Source: Chitinophagales bacterium (GTDB lineage Bacteria > Bacteroidota > Bacteroidia > Chitinophagales > Chitinophagaceae). Taken from it: DNA of 44,880 nucleotides. Both the position numbers and the translations under genes were made by a program. The stretch lies in assembly GCA_026936105.1 (NCBI GenBank), contig JAIXKI010000013.1:1-44880 (forward strand), written 5' to 3'. Under the pieces are notes generated by a model. The model saw only the letters and a program-made list of their open reading frames with translations. It was not told where the DNA came from and searched no databases. This document shows, in pieces, positions 15,303 to 23,515 of the stretch; position 1 is the first letter of the stretch; the number at the start of each line of letters is the position of its first letter.

Positions 15303-17939
15303 TTATTTCAATTTATTCTTTATCTCCTGCAATTTCAACAGGGCTTCAACCGGAGTGAGGCGGTTTATATCGGTATCCTGTAATATTTTTCTGATTTCTT
15401 CAAAAGTTTCACTGTGTGCATCAAAGATTGAGAGTTGCAGATTGGTATGTGAGAGATCTTTTAATTTTTGCTGTACTGTTCCTTTTTCCTGATCCTTGTT
15501 CTCTTTGTCGTGTTCATTCATGTGTTTACTTTCAAGATGCATCAGGATATCGTTGGCTCTTTTAATAAGTGAAGAAGGGAACCCCGCCATTTTTGCAACA
15601 TGAATACCAAAACTGTGTGTGCTCCCGCCTCTGGCCAGTTTTCTCAGGAAGATTATTTTGTTCCCTATCTCTTTGTTGGTGATGTGATAATTTTTTACCC
15701 TGGGTAATCTTTCCTCCAGTTCATTCAGCTCATGATAGTGCGTGGCAAAAAGCGTCTTGGGCTGGTGCGGTGAATTGTGCAGATATTCTGTAATGCTCCA
15801 AGCGATCGAGATGCCATCATAGGTGGAAGTACCCCTGCCGATCTCATCCAGGAGGATAAGACTCCGCGGCGTGACATTATTGATGATGGAAGCGGTCTCA
15901 TTCATTTCCACCATGAAAGTGGATTCTCCTCCGCTCAGGTTATCCGAAGCGCCGACCCTTGTAAATATTTTGTCGGTCAAAGGAATCCTGGCTTCATCAG
16001 CAGGAACAAAACTCCCGGTATGTGCCATCAAAGTGATGAGCGCCGTTTGACGGAGCAAAGCCGATTTACCGCTCATATTCGGGCCGGTTAGGATAATGAT
16101 CTGTTGCTCTTCCTTGTCCAGTTCCAGATCATTGCTGATATAGCTTTCACTAACCGGAAGATTCCTTTCTATTACAGGATGCCGTCCCGCTTTGATTTGT
16201 AAAATATCGCCGTCATGCAGTACAGGTTTTTTATAATGATACTGAAGTGCATTATGGGCGAAGCAGGTCAGGCAATCCAGAATTGCCAGCACGTTCCCGT
16301 TTGTTTGAATGGGAGCAAGGTAGTCAAGCAGTTCATTCACCAATGATTCATAGATCTGCTGCTCCAGTTGCAATATCTTTTCTTCTGCGCCGGTGATCTT
16401 CTCTTCATAATCTTTCAGCTCCGGAGTGATGTATCGTTCTGCATTTGCCAGCGTTTGTTTACGCATCCATCCGGCAGGCACTTTACTTTTGTGCGTGTTG
16501 GTCACTTCCAGGTAATAGCCGAATACATTGTTGAAACCGATCCTCAGCGAAGATATCCCGGTGGCTTCCGCTTCCTTTTGTTGCAGTTGTGCCAGGTATT
16601 CTTTCCCGCTTCGGGCGATCTTGCGGAGCTCATCCAGGTCTGTGTTCACTCCCTTGTTGATCATTCCTCCTTTGATGGCAAGTGCGGGAGGGTTGTCAAC
16701 GATCTCTTTGAATATTTTATCGGCGATATAAATGCAGGGGTTCAATGTATCGGCAAGCCTTTTCAGGTATTTATTTTCGGATTGTGCGCACCATTGTTTT
16801 ATTTCATGAACCTGCCTGAGACCTCTTCCCAACTGCAACAACTCTCTCGGGTTGATTTTTTTTAAAGGGATCTTTGAGACCAGCCTTTCCACATCACCGC
16901 AAAGTTTGATGGCATGAGAGATCTTATTACGGAGATCAGTTTGCAGAATAAAAAATTCCACCAGGTCAAGCCTTTCATTGATCTTCGGAATATCTTTTAG
17001 CGGAAAAAGGATCCAGCGTTTCAGCAGCCTGGCCCCCATTGGTGATACCGTATTGTCCAGCACATCCAGCAGGGTGCGTCCTGCTTCCTGGTTTCTGGAA
17101 ACCAGTTCAAGATTGCGGATGGTAAAACGGTCCATCCATAAAAAATCATCCCGGTCTATTCTCTGGATGGAAGTGATATGTTGCAGATTGGGATGTTCCG
17201 TTTCTTTCAGATAATGAAGCACGGCGCCTGCTGCAATCAACCCGTCCCTCATTTCCTCCACGCCAAATCCTTTCAGGGAATAGGTCTGGAATTGCTTCAA
17301 CAAAATATCTTCTGCATAAGTATCGCTGAAGATCCATTCATCCAGTGTGTAGAAATAAATTTTGGCGCCGAAAAGGTCTTTGAATTTTTTCTGATGATTT
17401 CTTTGAAACACCACTTCGGCAGGCCTGAAACTCTGAAGAAGTTTGTCTGCATATTCACGGTCGCCTTCTGCAATGAAAAATTCGCCTGTTGAAATATCAA
17501 GAAAGGAAAGGCCGTACCGGTCATTTTCTGCAAAATGTATTCCTGCAAGAAAATTATTGCTGTGATGGTCAAGCAGCTTGTCATTGGTGGCAGTGCCCGG
17601 AGTGACCATTTCGGTCACACCTCTCTTTACAATACCTTTTGCCAGTTTGGGATCTTCCAGCTGATCGCAGATGGCAACGCGGTAGCCTGCTTTCACCAGC
17701 TTATGCAGATAAGTATCGAGTGCATGATGAGGGAAACCGGCCAGGTCCAGCGATGCGGCGGCACCGTTGTTCCTTTTGGTTAGCGTGATGCCGAGTACCT
17801 GTGATGCGATGATGGCATCCTGACCGAAGGTTTCATAAAAATCCCCGACACGGAACAGCAAAACTGCATCGGGATATTTTTGCTTGATAGCCCGGTGCTG
17901 CTGCATGAGTGGAGTTTCATCGATCTTTGTCTTTGCCAT
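15303..17939 (-). CDS. mutS: DNA mismatch repair protein MutS
   Basis: Recognises mismatches and starts methyl-independent repair. The 878 residues are full length. The mismatch-wedging Phe sits in DFYETFGQ (Phe34 and Glu36). Connector, core and clamp domains follow, then the ABC-type ATPase with Walker A GPNMSGKS (619-626), a Walker B LLDEIGRGTSTYDG stretch and FATHYHEL. The ATG at 17939 gives the usual short N-terminus MAKTKIDETPLMQQ. It is divergent from the SpoU-type methyltransferase. A TATATTTG box lies 26 bases before the start. Confidence 0.97.
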   Translation of the reverse strand: MAKTKIDETPLMQQHRAIKQKYPDAVLLFRVGDFYETFGQDAIIASQVLGITLTKRNNGAAASLDLAGFPHHALDTYLHKLVKAGYRVAICDQLEDPKLAKGIVKRGVTEMVTPGTATNDKLLDHHSNNFLAGIHFAENDRYGLSFLDISTGEFFIAEGDREYADKLLQSFRPAEVVFQRNHQKKFKDLFGAKIYFYTLDEWIFSDTYAEDILLKQFQTYSLKGFGVEEMRDGLIAAGAVLHYLKETEHPNLQHITSIQRIDRDDFLWMDRFTIRNLELVSRNQEAGRTLLDVLDNTVSPMGARLLKRWILFPLKDIPKINERLDLVEFFILQTDLRNKISHAIKLCGDVERLVSKIPLKKINPRELLQLGRGLRQVHEIKQWCAQSENKYLKRLADTLNPCIYIADKIFKEIVDNPPALAIKGGMINKGVNTDLDELRKIARSGKEYLAQLQQKEAEATGISSLRIGFNNVFGYYLEVTNTHKSKVPAGWMRKQTLANAERYITPELKDYEEKITGAEEKILQLEQQIYESLVNELLDYLAPIQTNGNVLAILDCLTCFAHNALQYHYKKPVLHDGDILQIKAGRHPVIERNLPVSESYISNDLELDKEEQQIIILTGPNMSGKSALLRQTALITLMAHTGSFVPADEARIPLTDKIFTRVGASDNLSGGESTFMVEMNETASIINNVTPRSLILLDEIGRGTSTYDGISIAWSITEYLHNSPHQPKTLFATHYHELNELEERLPRVKNYHITNKEIGNKIIFLRKLARGGSTHSFGIHVAKMAGFPSSLIKRANDILMHLESKHMNEHDKENKDQEKGTVQQKLKDLSHTNLQLSIFDAHSETFEEIRKILQDTDINRLTPVEALLKLQEIKNKLK

Positions 17940-17965
17940 TGTAATTTTTCCTGACGCAGGAAGGA

Positions 17966-17973
17966 CAAATATA
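17966..17973 (-). promoter_or_regulatory. -7 box (TATATTTG) of mutS
   Basis: The minus strand reads TATATTTG, a match to TAnnTTTG, 26 bases before the mutS ATG. A TTTG at the -33 distance is not clear (TTCG instead). Confidence 0.5.
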
Positions 17974-18017
17974 AACCGTTTGAAGGCTTTGCCGAAACCT
18001 GTTTGAGCGTTGTGAAT

Positions 18018-18025
18018 TACTTTTG
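18018..18025 (+). promoter_or_regulatory. -7 box (TACTTTTG), leaderless spacing
   Basis: TACTTTTG is followed by CGCC and then the ATG at 18030, the same four-base spacing as at mgtE and at the aromatic leader frame. This supports the ATG at 18030 and suggests the transcript starts at or next to it. Confidence 0.5.
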
Positions 18026-18029
18026 CGCC

Positions 18030-18569
18030 ATGCGAAAATTAAGTATGGAAGAATTGGGGAGAAAAACAGTGGAAGAATTTCACCGGTCATCTAAAAACCC
18101 TATTATCATAGTGCTGGAAAATATTCGCAGCGCTTATAATGTGGGAAGTGTTTTCCGTACTGCCGATGCTTTTCTGATCGAGGCCATTTATATCTGCGGA
18201 TATTCTGCAAAACCTCCGCACAAAGAGATCAAAAAAACTGCTTTGGGAGCTGAAGAAACGGTAGAATGGAAGCATTTTAAGACGGCAAAAGAAGCCATTG
18301 AGGAACTGGAAAAGAAAAATTATGAAGTGTATGCTGTCGAACAGGCGGCGAAAAGCATAAAACTTCATGAAATGAACACGGATCCGGATAAAAAGATCGC
18401 AGTGATATTTGGCAATGAGGTTACCGGAGTGGAGCAGGCAACAATAGACCTTTGCGAAGGATGTATTGAAATCCCTCAATGGGGCATGAAACATTCCCTG
18501 AACATTGCCACCGCCGCGGGAGTGGTGCTTTGGGAATTGGTGAGAAATAAAGCTGAGGCAGAAAGATGA
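18030..18569 (+). CDS. SpoU/TrmH-family RNA 2'-O-methyltransferase
   Basis: A 179-residue SPOUT-fold methyltransferase. Seen: the N-terminal motif LENIRSAYNVGSVFRTADAF, the central IFGNEVTGVEQATIDLCEG, and the C-terminal IPQWGMKHSLNIATAAGVVLWE. These are motifs 1-3 of the SpoU family, forming the SAM-binding trefoil knot. Members methylate ribose in tRNA or rRNA; the target nucleotide is not clear here. The length is like stand-alone TrmH/TrmL-type proteins without an extra RNA-binding domain. The ATG at 18030 is preferred over a TTG at 18003. ruvX follows 56 bases later. Confidence 0.9.
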   Translation: MRKLSMEELGRKTVEEFHRSSKNPIIIVLENIRSAYNVGSVFRTADAFLIEAIYICGYSAKPPHKEIKKTALGAEETVEWKHFKTAKEAIEELEKKNYEVYAVEQAAKSIKLHEMNTDPDKKIAVIFGNEVTGVEQATIDLCEGCIEIPQWGMKHSLNIATAAGVVLWELVRNKAEAER

Positions 18570-18625
18570 TGGAAACAAGAATCAATAACAAGTTTTATTT
18601 GAGATTTTATCAGGCATAATTTTTT

Positions 18626-19036
18626 ATGGGAAGGATCCTATCAATAGATTTTGGAATCAAGCGTACCGGGCTGGCAATAACCGACCCCCTGAAGATCATT
18701 GCCACTGGTTTAAAGACCGTTGATACCAAAGACCTGATCTCTTTTCTGAAAGATTATTTTGCAAAGGAGGAAGTGGAGCTGATTCTGGTAGGCGAACCAA
18801 AAAACTGGGATGAATCGGAAACACATGCATCGAAACCTGCCAATGATTTTGTTAAAGAGATCAAAAAAGTTTTCCCCTCTATTCCTGTAAAAAGAATTGA
18901 TGAACGGTTCACTTCCAAAATGGCATCCCGAGCCATGCTGGATATGGGCTTGAAAAAGAAACAAAGGCAGGACAAGCGTTTGATAGATGAAATAGCGGCC
19001 ACCATAATGCTTCAGGAATATCTTCAACATTCATGA
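18626..19036 (+). CDS. ruvX: Holliday junction resolvase RuvX/YqgF
   Basis: A 136-residue RNase H-fold nuclease family member (YqgF), implicated in 16S rRNA 5'-end processing in E. coli and in junction resolution in others. Seen: the first catalytic aspartate in SIDFGIKRTG (Asp8), the LILVGEPKNWDES segment, the conserved DERFTSKMA and the final acidic patch KRLIDEIAATIMLQEYL. Length is normal. It lies between the SpoU gene and def on the same strand; the three could form one transcript, although a promoter-like box precedes def. Confidence 0.93.
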   Translation: MGRILSIDFGIKRTGLAITDPLKIIATGLKTVDTKDLISFLKDYFAKEEVELILVGEPKNWDESETHASKPANDFVKEIKKVFPSIPVKRIDERFTSKMASRAMLDMGLKKKQRQDKRLIDEIAATIMLQEYLQHS

Positions 19037-19068
19037 TAACGGATGGCTTTACTGAAAAATTATAGTTG

Positions 19069-19076
19069 TAAATTTG
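19069..19076 (+). promoter_or_regulatory. -7 box (TAAATTTG) upstream of def
   Basis: TAAATTTG matches TAnnTTTG, 40 bases before the def ATG. TTTA rather than TTTG is found upstream at a slightly short distance, so the match is partial. Confidence 0.4.
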
Positions 19077-19116
19077 CAGTTTATTTGAATTGGAAAGTTT
19101 AAAAAATCGGAATCCG

Positions 19117-19695
19117 ATGATCCTGCCGATAGTAGCATATGGCAATCCTGTTTTAAGAAAAGTATGTAAGGATATAGACCCGGATTATCCCGGACTGGAA
19201 AAACTGATCTCCGACATGTGGGAGACCTTATATGCCAGCAATGGAGTGGGATTGGCAGCGCCACAGGTCAACAGGGATATCCGCTTATTCATTGTAGATT
19301 CCATTCAGATATTCGAACATCTGGATGAAGAAGATAAAGGCAAATACCCGGATGATCCGGGCATCAGGCAGGTTTTTATCAATGCACACATAGACGAAGA
19401 AGACGGCGAGGAATGGTCGTACAACGAAGGCTGCCTGAGCATTCCGAAAATACGGGAAGACATTTATCGCCGCCAGGCCGTTTGGCTCCGCTATCAGGAT
19501 GAGAATTTTCAATCGCACAGAAAACTTTTTGCAGGTCTCACCGCCCGGGTGATCCTTCATGAATACGATCACATAGAGGGCAAATTATTCATTGACCATA
19601 TTTCAGCCCTGAAAAGAAAACTGATGAAAGGAAAGCTCAATGATATCTCAAAAGGGAAAGTGAATGTGGATTATAAAATGCTTTTCCCTAAATAA
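19117..19695 (+). CDS. def: peptide deformylase
   Basis: Removes the formyl group from the N-terminal methionine of new proteins; it pairs functionally with the initiator tRNA at 6461. The 192 residues carry all three metal/catalytic motifs: GVGLAAPQ (43-50), EGCLSIP with the metal-binding Cys (104-110), and HEYDH (148-152) with two metal-binding His and the catalytic Glu. The ATG at 19117 gives MILPIVAYGNPVLRKV, the usual start; an upstream TTG at 19090 is unlikely. It is convergent with the RluD-type gene, 43 bases apart. Confidence 0.96.
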   Translation: MILPIVAYGNPVLRKVCKDIDPDYPGLEKLISDMWETLYASNGVGLAAPQVNRDIRLFIVDSIQIFEHLDEEDKGKYPDDPGIRQVFINAHIDEEDGEEWSYNEGCLSIPKIREDIYRRQAVWLRYQDENFQSHRKLFAGLTARVILHEYDHIEGKLFIDHISALKRKLMKGKLNDISKGKVNVDYKMLFPK

Positions 19696-19738
19696 AACGA
19701 AAGGAGATTGGGTGCGGAACAGTTTCCCGGCAGCTTCT

Positions 19739-20800
19739 TTAAAATGAGATGCCTTTAGTTACAGCGTACTTTCTCCATTTATCAATCACTTCTCTCATGT
19801 CATCAGGCAATTCAGAGTCAAAGAACATTTCTTTTCCTGTTATAGGATGAATGAACCCGAGGGTTTTTGCATGCAAAGCCTGGCGGGGGCAGATGGCAAA
19901 ACAATTTTCTACAAACTGTTTGTATTTACTGAAAACAGTTCCTTTTACAATTTTATCGCCGCCGTAATAATCATCATTGAACAAGGGGTGCCCGATATGT
20001 TTCATGTGCACCCTGATCTGATGGGTGCGTCCCGTTTCCAGTACACATTCCACCAGAGTGACATAACCAAACCTCTCCAGCACTTTATAGTGAGTGATCG
20101 CTTCTTTTCCGTGTTCTCCGTCAGGATAGGCTTCAAACTGTTTTCTGAACCTTTGATGACGGCCAACATGGGCAATGGTGGTGCCGCTGTCATTTTTCAG
20201 ATCTCCCCACACCAATGCTACATACTGGCGTTTTACACTATGGTCATAGAATTGTTTCGCAAGATGGGTCATTGCCTTGGGTGTTTTTGCCAGTACAAGC
20301 AACCCGCTCGTGTTTTTGTCAATCCGGTGAACCAGTCCAAACCTGGGTAGATTGTCTTCATTGATAGAAGCATTCTCATGCTGCAGATACCAGGCGATTC
20401 CATTGAGTAAGGTTCCACTGTAATTTCCGCTCCCGGGATGCACCACCAGTCCGGCTGGCTTGTTGATCAGCATCAGGTCATCATCTTCATATACGATGTT
20501 CAAAGGCATTTTCTCGGGAACAACCTCTGTTTCTTCAGGGCTTACATCAGAATAAACAATGATCTCATCACCGGGTTTCACTTTATAGTTGGGCCTTACT
20601 TCTTTGGCATTCACCGTGACCATGCCAGTGTTCATTGCCCGCTGCAGTTTATTTCTTGTTGCTCCTTCAATGCGGCTCATCAGGAATTTATCAATGCGCA
20701 GAGGCTCCTGGCCTTTATCCACTTTAAGACTGAAGCGCTGATAAAGTTCATCAGTGCTGTCGTTTGTTTCCTGAGATTTTTTTTCCGGATCTTCTTTCAT
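19739..20800 (-). CDS. RluD-type large-subunit pseudouridine synthase
   Basis: Converts uridine to pseudouridine in RNA, probably 23S rRNA by family. The 353 residues begin with an extra charged stretch (1-25), then an S4 RNA-binding domain (about 35-85, RIDKFLMSRIEGATRN), then the catalytic domain with GLVHRIDKNTSGLLVLAKT (Asp161 catalytic) and LETGRTHQIRVHM. The family is RluA/C/D; RluD is the best guess from the S4 domain and length, but the target uridines are not determined. The gene is divergent from lipB with about 64 bases between starts. Confidence 0.9.
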   Translation of the reverse strand: MKEDPEKKSQETNDSTDELYQRFSLKVDKGQEPLRIDKFLMSRIEGATRNKLQRAMNTGMVTVNAKEVRPNYKVKPGDEIIVYSDVSPEETEVVPEKMPLNIVYEDDDLMLINKPAGLVVHPGSGNYSGTLLNGIAWYLQHENASINEDNLPRFGLVHRIDKNTSGLLVLAKTPKAMTHLAKQFYDHSVKRQYVALVWGDLKNDSGTTIAHVGRHQRFRKQFEAYPDGEHGKEAITHYKVLERFGYVTLVECVLETGRTHQIRVHMKHIGHPLFNDDYYGGDKIVKGTVFSKYKQFVENCFAICPRQALHAKTLGFIHPITGKEMFFDSELPDDMREVIDKWRKYAVTKGISF

Positions 20801-20820
20801 GTCAGTTTTATGAGCCGCCG

Positions 20821-20828
20821 CAAAGTTA
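20821..20828 (-). promoter_or_regulatory. -7 box (TAACTTTG) of the RluD-type gene
   Basis: The minus strand reads TAACTTTG 20 bases before the ATG at 20800, with TTTA about 19 bases further upstream in place of the ideal TTTG. It lies back to back with the lipB box in the short divergent gap. Confidence 0.5.
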
Positions 20829-20847
20829 ATAGTTGCCCGTTTGTTGA

Positions 20848-20855
20848 TAAATTTG
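20848..20855 (+). promoter_or_regulatory. -7 box (TAAATTTG) of lipB
   Basis: TAAATTTG matches TAnnTTTG and ends nine bases before the lipB ATG at 20865. No clear TTTG is seen at the -33 distance. Confidence 0.45.
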
Positions 20856-20864
20856 CTTCCTTCT

Positions 20865-21623
20865 ATGGATAAGCAACCGGTGATATTTCAGGATCTGGGT
20901 ATGATGGAATACAAAAAAGCATGGGACTATCAGGAGCAACTGCTTCAGGAAAATGTCCGGCGGAAAACGCTTATACGAAAGCTGCAGTTGACTTCGGACA
21001 GAATCCATTTGCAGGATAATTATTTGGAAACGGAGCTTCAGCCTACAAAGAATTACCTGCTTTTTGTAGAGCATCCCCCTGTTTACACCTTGGGAAAGAA
21101 CGGCAATACTGCCAACATCCTGATCAATGAAAAAACGAGAACCCTGAAAGGCATTGAATATTTTCATACCAACCGCGGAGGAGATATCACTTTTCACGGG
21201 CCGCAGCAGATAGTTGGGTATCCGATACTTGATCTGGAAAAGTTTGAAACCGATATTGCAAAATATCTCTATAAACTTGAAGAGGTGATCATCCGCACTT
21301 TAGCTGAATATGGCATCAGGGCAGAGCATTCCCGGGGAGAAACCGGGGTTTGGATAGACCCCGATAAAAAAGGTAAGGAAAGAAAGATCTGTGCAATAGG
21401 AGTACGCACCAGCCGCTGGATCACCATGCATGGATTTGCTTTGAATGTCAATACGGACCTCAGTTATTTTAATTTCATCATTCCCTGCGGGATACAGAAT
21501 AAGCAGGTCACTTCGCTGGAAAAAGAACTGGGCCATAAGGTGGATATGGATGAAGTAAAAGAAAAATTGAAAAATAATTTTGAAAAGATCTTTGATGTGA
21601 AGCTGAATAAGCAGTTGGGATAA
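20865..21623 (+). CDS. lipB: lipoyl(octanoyl) transferase LipB
   Basis: Transfers octanoate from acyl carrier protein to lipoyl domains of 2-oxoacid dehydrogenases and the glycine cleavage system. The 252 residues contain RGGDITFHGPQQIVGYPILDL, the KICAIGVR segment with the catalytic Lys, HGFALNVN, and the acyl-accepting Cys in IIPCGI. Before the RGGD motif there is a lysine/leucine-rich extension (about residues 22-46) absent from the E. coli enzyme. ATG 20865 (MDKQPVIFQDLG) is preferred over TTG codons upstream, which would fall in the promoter box. lipA is not in the window. Confidence 0.94.
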   Translation: MDKQPVIFQDLGMMEYKKAWDYQEQLLQENVRRKTLIRKLQLTSDRIHLQDNYLETELQPTKNYLLFVEHPPVYTLGKNGNTANILINEKTRTLKGIEYFHTNRGGDITFHGPQQIVGYPILDLEKFETDIAKYLYKLEEVIIRTLAEYGIRAEHSRGETGVWIDPDKKGKERKICAIGVRTSRWITMHGFALNVNTDLSYFNFIIPCGIQNKQVTSLEKELGHKVDMDEVKEKLKNNFEKIFDVKLNKQLG

Positions 21624-21684
21624 AATGAGAGGTATGTTATCTTATGATATCAATGATCAAAAACTGATCAGGTTACCTGCTTTG

Positions 21685-21737
21685 GATCAGGGTTTCTTAA
21701 TTTTTACATGGGTTTTAATTAAAAAATCCCCCTGATC
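21685..21737. terminator. inverted repeat between convergent genes, possible bidirectional terminator
   Basis: GATCAGGG at 21685-21692 pairs with CCCTGATC at 21730-21737, and inside it TTAATT pairs with AATTAA. The repeat ends exactly at the stop codon of the minus-strand gene, and A/T runs lie on both sides of the inner stem. It may terminate both lipB and the facing gene; the long loop makes this uncertain. Confidence 0.4.
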
Positions 21738-22499
21738 TTAAAATTCTTTCTGAAGATAAAACTTGTGTTTTTCTATCAGTTCACCGTTGCCATACAATTC
21801 AAAGTTGAACCAGCCGGCATGATAAAAGTTTGATTTGTCAATGCTGAACTTCTTTTCCTTGATATCTTTCAGCTCAAATAGAGGTGTGCCATCCTCTTCG
21901 AAAAATTTGATTGTATATTTCTTACCGTCATCAGGGAGGGTGACGTGCACATAACCACTTCGGAAAGTGGAAACGTATTTCGAAGGAACGAAAACATCGG
22001 GCTTCTGTTTGTTTTGCAATCCAGAGTTTATCAGTTCCGATGAATCTTTTCCTGAAATCAATTCCGGCTTACTGCCAGGATCCGCTCTTCGGATCCATGC
22101 GAGGCTGTCATCAATGGCTTTTTGCTTTGATTCTGCCAATTGTTTTATGAAAGTTGAATCAAATAAAGGTTTTTTAGCCGAACTGAATAAGAAGCTTCCT
22201 TTCTCCAGCAAAACATACAACCGGTAAAACATGTGATCATTGGTGGCTTTGGTATCGAGATATCCGTTTTGAGGCGCCATCGGATCCGGGACAGTAAGTA
22301 TGGTCTTGAAACCGGTAAGGCTGTCGAATGAACGTTGAATGCTTATTTGTTTTACCACAGGAAAAGTATTGTTCCATCCTATGATGATGCGGTTGTTGCC
22401 TACATTCCTTATAGAAAAATCAGGAAGGGTATCCTGTGCATTGGCAGTAAAAGCGCCAGCTAAGATCAGTAACAGAAGGGACAGAAATTGTCTTTTCAT
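21738..22499 (-). CDS. secreted protein of unknown function
   Basis: A 253-residue exported protein: signal peptide 1-21 (hydrophobic LSLLLLILAGAFTANA, then Q). An N-terminal region resembles a fibronectin type III-like fold (FSIRNVGNNRIIIGWNN, ISIQRSFDSL, FYRLYVLLEKG). A lysine/serine-rich middle follows. The C-terminal 60 residues read IKFFEEDGTPLFELKDI, DKSNFYHAGWFNFELYGNG and HKFYLQKEF, which loosely resembles the C-terminal sorting domains used by type IX secretion. I do not recognise a named family. ATG 22499 is chosen because the signal peptide begins there; an in-frame start 45 bases upstream would bury it. Confidence 0.75.
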   Translation of the reverse strand: MKRQFLSLLLLILAGAFTANAQDTLPDFSIRNVGNNRIIIGWNNTFPVVKQISIQRSFDSLTGFKTILTVPDPMAPQNGYLDTKATNDHMFYRLYVLLEKGSFLFSSAKKPLFDSTFIKQLAESKQKAIDDSLAWIRRADPGSKPELISGKDSSELINSGLQNKQKPDVFVPSKYVSTFRSGYVHVTLPDDGKKYTIKFFEEDGTPLFELKDIKEKKFSIDKSNFYHAGWFNFELYGNGELIEKHKFYLQKEF

Positions 22500-22569
22500 T
22501 TTAATAAAACGGGAAAAGGATTGGATTCTTTTATCAAAAGACAAAGATAGGGCAGGATACCCGGTAATA

Positions 22570-23457
22570 CTAAAAGATTAACAGCCCTTTTGCCAGGGAC
22601 CTGTTTCCCTGCAATCCTCCGCAATGAATGATGAGGATCTTGCTTCCCGAAGGGAAATATTCATTTGCAATGAGATCCCTGACGGCGAAGAATAATTTTC
22701 CCGAATAAACGAAATCTGACGGGATGTGATGAAGATGGTACCATTCATTTATAAACCGGATCAGTTCTTGATTATATTTTGCATATCCGCCAAAATGGTA
22801 AGTGTGATCCAGGCAAAATCTGCTATCGCGGTTTAAAAGGGAATGTATCTTTTCTTCCAGTTCAAAATTATTTTTTAACACGCTTATCCCGGTCACTTCC
22901 TGATCTTCTGAAGAAGCATTGACCAGGCCTGCCATCATGGTACCGGTTCCGATGGCACAGCAAATATGTGTAAAGTGGTCTTTGTTGCAATAATTTAAAA
23001 TAGTGGAAGCACCTTCTGCCCCTTTCTTTCCATAACCACCTTCCGGGATCAAATAACATTCTTCATTCAGAATAGTATCAGGTACTTTCTTCTTTTTGTA
23101 ATCCCGCCTGTTCAGAAAAAATAATTCCATTCCATATTCTTTCGCATCTTTTAAAGTTTGCGATAACTCTTGGGGTTCTTCTCCCCGGATGATCCCTACG
23201 CTTTTCAGTCCGTTCATTTTACATGCTGCTGCAGTGGCCACGATATGATTAGACCAGGCTCCGCCAAAAGTGGCAATTGTCCTTTTATTTTTTTGAACAG
23301 CTTCTTCCAGGTAAAATTTAAGTTTGAACCATTTATTACCCGAGATCACCGGGTGAATTTTGTCGAGCCTCAACACCGATACCTCAATATTTTTTTCTTC
23401 GAAGAACGGATCAGTCAGGAGATCGGTCGTTATATTTTGAAATGCTAACTCTTCCAT
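22570..23457 (-). CDS. ACC deaminase/D-cysteine desulfhydrase-like PLP enzyme
   Basis: A 295-residue fold type II pyridoxal-phosphate enzyme. Seen: HPVISGNKWFKLKFYL with the presumed PLP-binding Lys42, GGAWSNHIVATAAA (65-78) for the carboxylate/phosphate-binding loop, and the glycine-rich AIGTGTMMAGLV. The last part contains YSGKLFFAVRDLI and IIHCGGLQGN, typical of this family. The reaction is either deamination of 1-aminocyclopropane-1-carboxylate or, more likely for a generic bacterial member, desulfhydration of D-cysteine; sequence alone does not decide. It is divergent from the nucleotidyltransferase gene, 58 bases apart. Confidence 0.88.
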   Translation of the reverse strand: MEELAFQNITTDLLTDPFFEEKNIEVSVLRLDKIHPVISGNKWFKLKFYLEEAVQKNKRTIATFGGAWSNHIVATAAACKMNGLKSVGIIRGEEPQELSQTLKDAKEYGMELFFLNRRDYKKKKVPDTILNEECYLIPEGGYGKKGAEGASTILNYCNKDHFTHICCAIGTGTMMAGLVNASSEDQEVTGISVLKNNFELEEKIHSLLNRDSRFCLDHTYHFGGYAKYNQELIRFINEWYHLHHIPSDFVYSGKLFFAVRDLIANEYFPSGSKILIIHCGGLQGNRSLAKGLLIF

Positions 23458-23479
23458 GTGCAGCTTGACGAATTTACTT

Positions 23480-23487
23480 TAATTTTG
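23480..23487 (+). promoter_or_regulatory. -7 box (TAATTTTG) of the nucleotidyltransferase
   Basis: TAATTTTG matches TAnnTTTG, 28 bases before the ATG at 23516. No TTTG is found at the ideal -33 distance. Confidence 0.4.
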
Positions 23488-23515
23488 TCCCTCAATTTTA
23501 TTAAAGATAAAAAAG

